DNA of 64,000 nt, taken from assembly GCA_024516035.1 (NCBI GenBank), contig CM044957.1, positions 16,998,564-17,062,563 on the forward strand. Reading direction: 5' to 3'. Below the pieces are notes generated by a model. It saw only the letters and a list, made by a program, of their open reading frames with translations. It was not told where the DNA came from and made no database searches. The first letter of the stretch is position 1; every line of letters starts with the position of its first letter. The position numbers and the translations under genes were made by a program. This DNA is from Bactericera cockerelli. Taxonomy: Eukaryota; Arthropoda; Insecta; Hemiptera; Triozidae. This document shows positions 36,288 to 46,169 of the stretch, one piece after another.

Positions 36288-37582
36288 CGTAGGTAGATCA
36301 ATAAGTACCCGTGTTTAGGGACATGTTACATCATTGGTGAAACTTGTTGATACTTGTTGATGGAACGACATCTCAAATGACCACATCCAAAGTTTGAAAC
36401 TGATTACTCTCTTAGTTTTCATTTATCGGTCACTTGAAGTTGTTGTGTTGCGTATAGTTGAGTGATATGGAAAAAGAACAGTACCGAGCAGTTATTCGAT
36501 TCCTTTTTTTGGACGGGAAAAAATGTGATGATATAAAATTAAAGTTAGATGCTGTGTACGGGAGCTCTTCACCTTCTATGATCACTGTTCGCTTTTGGTT
36601 TAATAAATTTAAACGAGGGCGCACAAGCATTTTTGACGAGGACCGCCCAGGACGCCCAGAAGACGTGTGTACCGAGGAAGTCGTGGAAAAAGTGCATGAT
36701 ATGATTCTCAAAGATCGCCGAACAAAAGTGCGTGAAGTAGCTGAGAGTGTGGGCATTTCATATGGAACTGTTTTTAAAATCCTTCATGATAAGCTGGGCA
36801 TGAGAAAAACTATCGGCGCGATGGGTGCCGCGATTGCTCACAATTGACAACAAACGAATTCGGCTGAATTGTTCAAAGGCTAGTTTAGAACTCTTCAATC
36901 GCAATCCAGATGATTTTTTGCGTCGAGTTGTGACCGTTGATGAAACCTGGATACATCACTATACCCCAGAAACCAAACAGCAGTCAAAAGAATGGACTTT
37001 CGTTGGAGAATCTGCCCCAAAGAAGGCGAAATCGGTCCAATCGGCCGGAAAAGTCATGGCTACCGTTTCTTGGGATGCAAAGGGAATTATTCTTATTGAC
37101 TTCTTGGAAAAAGGAAAAAACAATAACTGCTGCATATTATAGTGAGTTATTGACACGATTTGATGCAAAATTGAAGGAGACACGCCCCCATTTGGCGAGA
37201 AAGAAAGTCTTGTTTCACCATGACAATGCACCAGCTCACTCATCTGGAATTGTTGCTGCTAAAATCCATCAACTTGGATACGTATTTTTGCCACACCCAC
37301 CTTACTCACCTGACCTAGCCCCCTGCGATTATTTTTTGTTTCCTAACTTGAAAGTTTGGCTCGGTGGAAAGAGGTTCAGCTCAAATGATGACGTCATAAG
37401 CCCGACAAAGGGCTATTTTGAGGAGTTCGAAGGGAGCTACTTTTTGGAAGGGCTAAAAAAGTGGCAGGATCGCTGGAAGAAGTGTGTAGCCTTGAAAGGA
37501 GACTACGTCGAAAAATAGAACCCAAAAATGTAAGTATCTCGCACTCTTTTTTCAAACACGGGTACTTCTTGATCCGCCCTCG
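36288..37582 (+). mobile_element. mariner element, nearly full length
   Basis: Element of 1295 bp flanked by TA. Its inverted ends are about 29 bp: CGTAGGTAGATCAATAAGTA on the left and the complement of TACTTCTTGATCCGCCCTCG on the right, both with CCCGTGTTT inward. It encodes a transposase broken by two frameshifts. Confidence 0.95.
36467..37518 (+). pseudogene. mariner transposase, two frameshifts
   Basis: The start ATG is at 36467 and the TAG stop at 37516-37518, about 350 codons, the usual mariner length. The N-terminal helix-turn-helix region contains FWFNKFKRGRTSIFDEDRPG. Frame changes occur near 36812 (just before WVPRLLT) and near 37110 (an extra A in a poly-A run after FLEKGK). The DD34D catalytic residues are all present: VTVDETWIHHY, HHDNAPAHSS and YSPDLAPCDYFLF. 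The end is KKWQDRWKKC...LKGDYVEK. The element is inactive as read, but its few lesions suggest a fairly young copy. Confidence 0.95.
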
Positions 37583-37757
37583 TAATAAATTCGGAAACTA
37601 CGAAAGGATCGGGTTTTTCCATAAGAACCAATGTAAAATTTCCAATGTTTTGCCCTTATAGCGCCCAAAATGCTCACCAGAGTGCTCTCAATCTCTCTCT
37701 CAAAATCAACTTCACTTTTGTGTCAACTGTGCGATATCTATTTTCTAAATCTAAGGC

Positions 37758-38639
37758 TGGTATGCAGAGACGATTTTGTAATCCCTATAGGGTTCACTGT
37801 AGGTTGGTCCCGAGCTTGCTATAGGGAATACTTCGACCTTGACAATTATTTATTAAAGAAACATGCGTTGCACATGCGTACAGTCGCTTCAAACAAACGT
37901 CTCTGCATAACAATTTCAGCTGAAGGGACAAATGACCCAGGCATCCCCACAGTGAGGACTCTGCATACCACCCTATGGGTTTGATGAGTAATCAAAGAAG
38001 AAAATCGCTAAAATTACCTTGCAAGCATAGGGAATTGTGGTTTTTGCCCTTACAGGTTCACGGCAACACTGTAAACACAACTGAAGCCGGAACTACACAA
38101 AATGGCCAGTTTTCTGAGACTGGATCAATCTTATGAAATTTACTTGTTCTCCATGGTTTCATTTCTAAGGATAATAGCTCCGTGAAACTGGCTGCGCCAC
38201 TTCAAACACAAAATTTGGTGGTAGTATTCAATATACGTAATTACTTATTTTCAGGATAATATAATTATCAATATGTACCTATAGAGAAAAAATATGAGCT
38301 TTTACAAAGGCCGCTATAAATCATATTTATTTAAATTAGCCTTGCCACACTTCACTCACGAATTTTGGCAGATATTATTTCCGTGGTCGAGTGTTCTAGT
38401 ACATTCTGTGCTTACACGCACGTTGCATAATGATAAGAATTCCAAATGGAAGGATAACTTCTCATGTCCTGCAAACTTTGAACCTGCAAACTCTAGGCCT
38501 GACCTATATAAATTAGACTGGATGGTCACAATAGTAAATTTATGACCACTATACATTTTCCTCAATACCAGTAGAATTTATGAAAGACATTTTTTATCGA
38601 TTTCGAAGTGAATTTATTACTATTAAATAAACTGGTGTG
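37758..38639. other. Repeat-derived, no supported gene
   Basis: The stretch 37985-38095 is an inverse copy of 35880-35990. An 83-codon open frame at 38294-38545 has no family resemblance and no splice support. Confidence 0.4.
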
Positions 38640-39780
38640 ACACCAAACGACTTTCCTTATGCCTTAAAAATAAATAAAATTCCGCCCACTGGTGACTGAA
38701 CGGTACCTCATAATCCAGCACCTCAATGTCATTGGATTTGATGTGTCACAACACCCATAAAAATCATAAAGTTAGTCTAAGCAGGGACACTCTCTCTCAA
38801 AATACCGGTAAATTGGAACCACCAATTTATATTTTTACAAAAAAAAAAAAAAAAACACTGCCAATTACTGAACACAATACTTCCTCGTGATTGCTTCACA
38901 TTGTAAACACGTGCCAATTTTGAGATTTTATAGAAAATTACTTGTATCTCCAAAACGGCTCAACTGATTTTCTTCAAATTTGTTTTATATGGTAAAATAT
39001 CGTTTTTTCTACATTTTAAATTCTACAATAAATTCTGTATCGGCAAGTCGTGGTCCTTATTTTTTTACTTTTTTGTCCAAAATTTCTGATTTTCTTAAAT
39101 ATCAGAGTCAAATTATAATTAATTTAAAAATAAATACAAATAACCTATGTAAAACAATAATATGCATATTCTTACAAAATTTCATAGAAATCGGGTGTAC
39201 CGTTCACGAGATATAAGCGTTTAAGTAAAAAGTTAGTGGTCAGGCGCATGGTCTTTTTCACCCAGAACCGCTTGTATGAATTCGATGAATTTAAAATGGG
39301 ACCATCTACAGAATGTCTCCTAGATGTGTGTAAATTTTCATCAAAATCCGTTGAGTAGTTTCCGAGATTTGCGCGTTACAAGGAATCGTTACAGACCGAC
39401 AGACGGACACAAAACCAAATTTACTCAGTAGGTTATGAAACGTCCAGAAATATGAAAAAAATTGAAATTGAAGCAAAAAATATTTTTTTTTACATAAACG
39501 AACACAATACTTCCGATTTCTAATATTAGAAATTTATCGGAAGTAAAATGCTGTATCCTCTGCCAAATTCAAGTCTCTAGCTTCTGAGATATTCAGATAT
39601 CTTGAATGTTTACAGACACACACACACACACACGGACCAATGGCTGCTGAAACTTTGGATTTAGTCTCTGGGGACCCTAAAACGTTTTTTGGCACAGAAA
39701 ATTTATTTTAGGTATCGAAAATTTTGGATGATTCCATTACTTTCCTTAAATATTATAGGACAAGGAAAGTACAAAATACA
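38640..39780 (-). repeat. Element A (reverse) interrupted by element B (reverse)
   Basis: 38640-38840 matches the 3' part of element A (as at 22850-23052) and 39545-39780 matches its 5' part, including an (AC)n stretch. Between them, 38880-39545 is the reverse copy of element B seen at 17440-18065. B therefore appears inserted into A. Confidence 0.65.
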
Positions 39781-39827
39781 GGGTATTCCTTAGCTTTGAG
39801 GTTTTAGTTTTATTGAAAAAAAAAAAA

Positions 39828-40447
39828 AAATATGTCACACCACACGACTTTCCTTATCACTCGAAAAGAGGTCAAATTCTACTGCTGATGGTTAGTGGTG
39901 ACACAAACGGTAACATATACATTATACATGTTACCGTATATATAGCTAAAAATCAATGTCAAATTCATAATCAGCACCTCAAAATCATCAGATTTTAATA
40001 TGTCACAACTTCCTTCTAGGTGAATCATAAAAAAGTTAGTCCAAGCGGGTCTCCCATAGTACCGGTAAATTGTACAGATTCCAAAAAGTTCAAGATAAAA
40101 AAAAAAAATAATAAGATCTGAGTAAATCCCTATTACTTTTTCATTCCAAGGAAAAGTTGTTCTCTAACTTTTTTATATCTTTAACCAGTCCAAAGGAAAG
40201 GTCCTTGCGGCCCTTTTTTTCAACCAAAAGTTTGTGGTACCTACGTGTGGTGTTTAGAAAATCTTACTGTTGTCGAGATAGAAAATCGTGTTTATAGATA
40301 GACAGACTCACGGACCAATGGACAAAAAAACAACTTTTTTGGTATCCTGAGGCTGTGAATGCTCTGTCATCCAGAAATGTGAAAACTGGGTAGGTCAAAT
40401 TTTTGACGAATACAACACTTTCCTTATTATAGGATAAGGAAAGTAAA
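39828..40447 (-). repeat. Element A, reverse copy
   Basis: It begins with CACACGACTTTCCTTATCAC and ends with the hairpin CTTTCCTTATTATAGGATAA. The order of shared words is inverse to 22418-23052. Confidence 0.7.
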
Positions 40448-40492
40448 AATCCACATTTTCAGTCATAGTGAATTTTCTGTTTTCTTCCCAGC

Positions 40493-40577
40493 CATCATGA
40501 ATCTTCCTGATAACGAAGCCAAAGTCCTGGATGAACTGCCAGTTGATAAGGATTACTTTGTAAAAAAGCTGATATGA
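40493..40577 (+). CDS. Possible terminal exon, unrecognised gene
   Basis: A strong acceptor (TTTTCTGTTTTCTTCCCAG) is followed by two bases and the frame IMNLPDNEAKVLDELPVDKD then YFVKKLI and TGA (40575-40577). The acidic, balanced composition looks like a real protein end. AATAAA lies at about 40892. The preceding exon must leave one base. Upstream exons were not identified with certainty (33006-33108 is a candidate on the same strand but its phase requires another exon between). Confidence 0.5.
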
Positions 40578-40719
40578 TCACACAACATTCTATTACAAGT
40601 GTGGGAGTTTTTTTACAAGGAATTTTGTGAGGGAGTTTTTTTATGACACGAGTGTCGGAAAATAATAGGTTTACTTAATTGGGTTTGCTTATTATAATAG
40701 GTTTACTGCTAACTATTCT

Positions 40720-40935
40720 CATTAAAGACAACTATTAAGACGGCTAGATTTGGGTGAAAAAAGCACAACTTTTTGGTGGGGTTATTGCCAAACCTTTATT
40801 AGGACATAATGTATATATTTATTTATTTATTTTAACTTTTTCTTATATTGTATATTAATTTGTAATTACCTGTGTTGAATATATGTCCTTAAATAAAATG
40901 TAAAATAATAACAATAATAACCTTTTAAAAAATGG
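40720..40935 (+). repeat. Non-LTR 3' end fragment (AATAAAATG...ATAATAA tail)
   Basis: GGTTATTGCCAAACCTTTAT and a tail of AAATAAAATGTAAAATAATA plus ACAATAATAA resemble the 3' tails at 34582 and 47260. Confidence 0.4.
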
Positions 40936-40971
40936 ACATTTTGAAAAGTTAAAAATCTGTATTACGTGCAC

Positions 40972-41180
40972 TAGTAGTCAAGTGCTTAACACACTAGTCT
41001 GGTAATCCTGCTAGCATAATGATCCATTGGTTCGAATCCCACCCAGTGCATGAGTTTTCCCTCATTAATTTGAGTTTTTGACCACATAATAATAAGACTA
41101 TCAGGGTTAGGTGGTAGAAAATGCTTTGAGCATTAACCTTGCCTGGTGGTTACCTTCCACTAACGAGTGTTATATTATTT
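40972..41180 (+). repeat. tRNA-derived SINE (GGTTAGGTGGTAGAAAATG family)
   Basis: Head with ACTAGTAGTCAAGTGCTTAA, CTGGTAATCCTG and B box GGTTCGAATCCC. Body AGGGTTAGGTGGTAGAAAAT and TGGTGGTTACCTTCCACTAA. A second copy is at 54845-55045, with tails at 4915 and 28015. Confidence 0.8.
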
Positions 41181-41299
41181 TTATTATTGTTTAAAGATGA
41201 CATAATTCAGATAGAATAATTATACAAATACATGAGAGGACATTTAGACATTATAAAATACACACATGAATACATTTTACAAGTACACTTTTCAACAAT

Positions 41300-41460
41300 G
41301 TTACAAATCAAAAATCTCTTATAATTAATTGTGCAAGCTTTTCAGGTTAGATAGTATACTAGCAACATTACCCCTCTAAATTGCAAGGGATATTCTCTGC
41401 CAAAGATGTTGAGCTGCCTTTCTATCCCCGGAAATATTCACAAGCAGGCTAGGTACATGG
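41300..41460 (-). pseudogene. Fragment of a repeat-encoded protein
   Basis: The reverse strand reads VNISGDRKAAQHLWQRISLA, a stop, then RGNVASIL. It is similar to CVTGEKRAKSYLMQRISLAV and GNAASVLGTM at about 60785-60910 (reverse). Two decayed copies in one window indicate a transposon-encoded protein; the family is not identified. Confidence 0.45.
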
Positions 41461-41468
41461 CTTCTACT

Positions 41469-41562
41469 TCATTTTGATAGTAGATGCTGTCTCTTAGGAG
41501 TAAATGTAGTGAGAGATATGATGAATCTTTCCAAGCTTGGAGCAGGTTTGGTTGATCCATAA
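41469..41562 (-). CDS. Possible terminal exon, reverse strand, unrecognised
   Basis: A strong acceptor (ATTTTTTTTTCAG) opens 94 nt. Joined in phase to the exon at 42817-42916 it reads D-YGSTKPAPSLERFIISLTT, FTPKRQHLLSK and a stop. A second frame over the same DNA, MDQPNLLQAWKDSSYLSLHL then LLRDSIYYQNEVEAMYLACL, is also open and may belong to the repeat-encoded protein just downstream. Which frame is used cannot be settled here. Confidence 0.35.
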
Positions 41563-42399
41563 CTGAAAAAAAAATATATACTATATAAATATTTTTAAAT
41601 AAAATAAACTGATGTGAATGCAAAATTTTGTTACAAATGAATAGCAACTTTGGTTTTGTGTCCATCTGTTAACTGCATTCCTTATAATGTGCAAATTTCT
41701 GAAACTCCTAAACAAATTTGAATTATTACTAAACAAATTTGAAGAGAATTGGTTGAGAACTTTTGTAGATACAAGTCATTTAGTAACAATAATAAAAGTT
41801 GAAAATTATGATTATCATTCACAAGGAAGTATTGTGTCCATAATGAATTGGCAGTGCATTTTTCTCTTTTTGACTTAAGTTAGTCTACCCTGTAAATTGC
41901 CTAAAATAATTGAACAAGAGAATTGCAAAAATTGTCAAAACTGTACCATACTTATAGGTTCCTATTGATATAACCTTGTTTTGTTTAACAGCGTTTTTAG
42001 TAAGTTGTGGTTTGCATTGTAGTAAACCCCCATTAGCACATACAATAATGTATGCCTACAAAAAAAACTGTGTTTCACATGGATCGAAGTCAGAGGTACT
42101 TTTTATAATATTCTGTGACAATGAACTAGCTTTAATGTGATACACACTTAATTATTGTGATATTTTTTATTAAAATTAATGCCTTAGCTAAGTCTAAATG
42201 ATAAAATATAGCAAACAATTCATAAGGTTTGACCCCTAGTAAAAATATGTAAAAAAAAATACAAAACAACTTTTCTAAAATTATATTGAATTATTGTTTA
42301 TTTTAACTTTCTCATTTCTTAGAGCATATTAAACTAATAATTAATTGATCAACAGTATATATTTAGGGCTAAATAATCCACAGCTGACACCGTTTCTTT

Positions 42400-42500
42400 A
42401 TTTCTACTTCAGCTGGACAATATGTTTTCATCAGATTTGAATGTCATGGGGGATCTTTTGTGACCTTTCTAAAGCCTTCAAGTGTGTTGTGTGATAGTTG
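42400..42500 (+). pseudogene. Reverse-transcriptase fragment
   Basis: TTTTGTGACCTTTCTAAAGC gives FCDLSKAFKCV, the first catalytic motif of non-LTR reverse transcriptases (usually DLSKAFDCVDH). Stops surround it; only a short relic remains. Confidence 0.5.
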
Positions 42501-42816
42501 AAAGGGAGATTATGAGAGTGTGAGTGCTTTCTGGAATGAAGGCTTGATCTTAGACAAAAATCAATAGTAGCGGCTGAATCAATTTAGCCTTTAAAAGTTC
42601 AGGTGACTGTTTCAAAAAGAGTTATGTTTATTATTCATTCAAATAACAGTGGAATCTTTTGAGTTCATTTATAAGTACAAGGTTTGCTTTTCAGGAATTG
42701 ACGTTCAAAGTTCAAAAATACCTTCTACTGGACAAAAGTTATAGTACATTTAAGCTAATCTAGACTAAAAAAATTGAAGTTCTGAAAGAAAATGCTATTA
42801 TTGCTCTGTGACTTAC

Positions 42817-42916
42817 TCTTCCTCATCTTCCTGTAGTGATATGTGTTTGTTGAGATCTGTACAATCTACAATAATTATTTGAATAAAACCAAGTTCAAGA
42901 GGAGATACAAATTTTA
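42817..42916 (-). CDS. Possible internal exon, reverse strand, unrecognised
   Basis: The acceptor GTGTTTTGTTTGTTCAG and donor GAAGA/GTAAGT bound 100 nt, open in one frame: KFVSPLELGFIQIIIVDCTD then LNKHISLQEDEE. Both splice sites are strong and the sequence is protein-like with an acidic end. It needs one base before and leaves two, matching the acceptor phase at 41562. I do not recognise the family. Confidence 0.5.
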
Positions 42917-43612
42917 CTGAACAAACAAAACACTCGATAATGTAAGGGAATTGAATTAAATAAAATATCCCACAACAAGGGATGAAGGGATTGTAAATTT
43001 CCAATCAGAAATTTGTACTATCTATCCTGAAATTGATTAAAAATAGCAGACATGTGTGAAGTTAGCAAATCGAGCACCATTGAAGGTTTGCACCATCGAA
43101 GACACGCACCATTAAAACCGACCCTTTTATTTAACATTCACTTGCACCAAACTAATATTTCAATTTGCAAAAATTGTCTCAATTTCTTATTCCACCCCCT
43201 CTATTCCTCTCAACCTACTTGTTTATGGTAGTCATGGCAACAATTCAATTCATTTCAAATTTTAACAAATTTTTTTGAATTTTGAAATTAGTAATGAATT
43301 TAAAATCTTTGAATAAAAATAAATTTAATTAATATCTTAAACTCTTATCTGCTACTGCTATTCATGTTGTTCTATAGACTTTTATTCCATCATCTAATTG
43401 AAAACCAATGTTTTATGTATTTTTGACAAGCTTAATAAATAATCAATCTGTGAAAAACCCTGTTACATCTTGACTTGATTCTCTAGTTCTATGGTAGGTT
43501 CATTACATAAATATTATTGGATTTATTGGAGTACCTATTTTGACTGATTTCCACCTTCTATACTTAATAAGTAAATACTATCCAGCTTAATTTTAAAAAG
43601 TAAGTTCATGTA

Positions 43613-45364
43613 GGGTCAAGGGGGGTATTTACGAACAGGGGGTAATTACGAACAGTGGTCATTGTACCTAAACAGGATAAGATATTTCAAATCTGGTGGT
43701 TGAATACTATTATTTTGAATTGTTTTTATAGGTTGAACACGAGTTTTCGATAGTATTTATTTTCAGTTGTAGTTAGTAAGCTAGTGAAAATAGATCTATC
43801 AAAAAAATTGATTTTTGAAGTTTTTGATTTTTTTAAAACAATTTTTTAGGTAACTGTTACTTGAATTTTTATCATTATTTTACTTTTAATTATTGATAAG
43901 CATGTTTTTGGTTATTATTTTACAAAAATAATTGTTTAAACCATTTTTTAAGTTATAGTTTTTGGGTGTTCTTAATTACCCCCGCATTTTTTTGCTATGG
44001 GGTAATTACGAACGCATATTTTGGGTGTTTGTTTTACCCTATAACTTTTTTTGTATTTATCAAAACACTCAGAATGCCCCGGAACTACAAGATGAAGAAA
44101 CCACCTCCTTTGTACAGAAGCACAAATGATATCTGCTATCGTATTAGATGTTTTTAATGGCAACCTGGCTGTCAGAAGAGCAACGGCAGTGTTTTGAGAT
44201 TCCGCAAACCAAAGTAGAATTTTCCAAACGTAAGGCTCAAAATCCTGAAATACTGAGAGGTTGTAAGAAGTACCAAGATATTAGTACCCTAATGTATTGG
44301 ACCCATTGAAGGTATTTGTGTACTTGAACATAGCAAAAGAAAGGAAGAAAAATGAAAGTGTAGAAAACGAAAAGAAATATAGGGGGAATAGTTTCAAAAA
44401 AGAAGAAAAAAATGAAGGTAGAAGAAGAGAAATCTGAGATTGACAATGACCTAGAAACTATTGATAAGACCAAAATCTGTAAAAAAAAAAAAAAAAATAT
44501 TAAAAAAATATATAAAACACCTTTCAAAAACTCTCATAATTAACTATTACTATTATTATTCTTTTATTACCAGCCTCCGTGGCGTAACGGTTGTGACTAC
44601 TGCCCGTAGTCCAGAGATCCTTAGTTCGATTCCCGGTTGGAGCAGACTTTTCGCACAGAAAATTCTGTCCCCTCCGAACATGTGAGGCTGGCGATTCCGG
44701 TCCCACCCAGGCTGGGTGAGGTTAATGTGGGTAGCTGGTACGATTCCCAGCGAATGGAGGGTGAAACCCCCATCCTGTCTACCTCAAGTCAGGATGTTAA
44801 AACCAAATAGAATCAATGGACATGAAAGGAGCCTAGACATTGGATCTGGGCGTCCATATAATCCTCCTACCACCGTGATTTAGGTATCTTTACCTATCTC
44901 ATGGACACGAAATTATTATTATTACTATTATTTGCAAGATAGAGATACCCTATTTGATAAGAGCTGACTACCTTCATGGTTAGGATTCAAACCACTATCC
45001 TGTGTGTCCATAAACTTTGCATATTGTCATACAGGTGGCTAAAGACACAAAGTACAATTTTGGTGTATTATTTGTACATAAAAAGCACATATTGCCGTTA
45101 AAAAGTTTGTTTTGAATATTGTATGATGTGTTCGCATTTACCCCCGTCAGGCGGGGGTAAATGCGAACAGGCGGGGGTAAATAAGAACACCACTAAACAA
45201 ATACTACAGTATGCACAAAACTATTTATAATGCACCATTAGAATGCTAAATAAGTCTATAAACCAAAAAAATCACAAGACATGGATTTTACAAAAGCCAC
45301 TCAGGGTTACAGATATGTTTATAAAATGTAGCTCAAAATCGTTCGTAATTACCCCCCTTGACCC
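43613..45364. mobile_element. TA-flanked DNA transposon, possibly pogo-like, decayed
   Basis: Inverted ends GGGTCAAGGGGGGTA..TTACGAAC lie at both sides, flanked by TA. The subterminal word GGGGGTAA(T)TACGAAC recurs near 43638, 44000, 45140 and 45167, as expected for transposase-binding sites. At 44074-44157, MPRNYKMKKPPPLYRSTNDI resembles the start of pogo/Tigger transposases (MPRxYxRK), followed by frame breaks and (L)SEEQRQCFEIPQTKVEF. A SINE has inserted at 44572. Confidence 0.65.
44572..44800 (+). repeat. tRNA-headed SINE inside the pogo-like element
   Basis: Head GCCTCCGTGGCGTAACGGTT, CTACTGCCCGTAGTCC, AGTTCGATTCCCGG. Body GATTCCGGTCCCACCCAGGC, TGGGTGAGGTTAATGTGGGT and AGCTGGTACGATTCCCAGCG. 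It is the + strand counterpart of 33775-34001. Confidence 0.85.
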
Positions 45365-45469
45365 TAGTACACTACTGTAATATCCTGCAATCAGAGATTG
45401 TTTTTTTTTTTTTTTTTTTTTTGTAAAAAATAACAACATTGTTACATGACAGCACAAACATGATATCAT

Positions 45470-45665
45470 GAGCCCTCAGCCCAGACTTTAATCCAATTGA
45501 ATATCTGTGTGAGTCTCTTAAGAGAGGGTTTGTGCCACCAGAGATCAGATTTGGACTCAGGGACAGCTCTTGGAGGCATCTATTTGCGTGGAAGCTTTCC
45601 AAACAAGTACCTAGATGTGATCATAAAATAAGCTACTATGAAGCCAGGAGAACAACACTCATGCA
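45470..45665 (+). pseudogene. Tc1-like transposase C-terminal remnant
   Basis: SPDFNPIEYLCESLKRGF corresponds to the SPDLNPIEHLWDxLxR end of Tc1 transposases. It is followed by PPEIRFGLRDSSWRHLFAW and decays. No ends are visible. Confidence 0.6.
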
Positions 45666-46030
45666 GGGTGACATTAAACCATGTCCGATTTTTTTTTTCA
45701 TTTTTTTTTTATTTTATTTTTTTTATTTTTTTAACCTGAGAGAGAAAATAAAAATTATATCTGAAAACATTTGTTTATTGAAGTCATTTCAGTAAAAACT
45801 AAATATATTACTAAATTATACCAAAAACATTGAAAAGGTTTCATATATTTTTTCAATTATTTACATATTCACAACAATATAATAATTATATTTTCAATGA
45901 TTAAAATACCTATCTGTGATATTTTTTGTGTTGTGTACATTTAAACTGTTAATGAAAGTAAATAATATACTTGACAAGATTTATATTTAATTTTCTTCTA
46001 ATTTCAGGTTATTCAAGATAATGCCATGTC

Positions 46031-46169
46031 ATGAGCTGTAGTGATTCAGATGATACAGACATACTGCTTCTCATTCCTCCTAACTTTTTCTCTACCAAGG
46101 CTGACACAGATGTAGAATCTAGACAAAGGAACTCTACTTCTGGAATCTTAAACTCTCATGTTGTCAAAG
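46031..46169 (+). CDS. Centrobin-like protein, exon 1 (start)
   Basis: Centrobin is a coiled-coil protein of the daughter centriole needed for centriole elongation and asymmetry; Drosophila Cnb marks the daughter centriole in neuroblasts. Identification rests on the coiled-coil start at 54281-56896. This exon begins after the acceptor AATTTCAG (46008). Two earlier ATGs (46021, 46026) are followed at once by stops, so ATG 46031 is chosen: MSCSDSDDTDILLLIPPNFF, an acidic start, then a polar stretch. It leaves one base at the donor AAAG/GTGGGT. All eleven exons in the window join in one open frame of 795 codons. Confidence 0.65.

Larger units (their letters stand above)
34405..37757. mobile_element. 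Large palindromic element with nested insertions
   Basis: The left arm (34405-35825) and right arm (35993-37757) are inverted copies. The outer parts (ATAGATATCGCACAGTTGAC ... CATTGGTTCTTATGG) pair with 37600-37757. The inner parts (35226-35447) pair with 36055-36285, and 35755-35825 pairs with 35993-36060. A non-LTR fragment interrupts the left arm and a mariner interrupts the right arm. About 300 bp at 35450-35750 has no partner. A further inverted copy of the loop (35880-35990) lies at 37985-38095. No transposase is seen. Confidence 0.85.

Noticed and set aside
38294..38545. 83-codon frame with protein-like composition
   Set aside because: No acceptor/donor pair, no recognised family, embedded between repeat copies. 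Kept only as a note.
42400..42450. Strong acceptor followed by LDNMFSSDLNVMGDLL and a stop, a candidate terminal exon
   Set aside because: The stop overlaps a reverse-transcriptase relic (FCDLSKAFKCV), so the stretch is more likely retrotransposon DNA.
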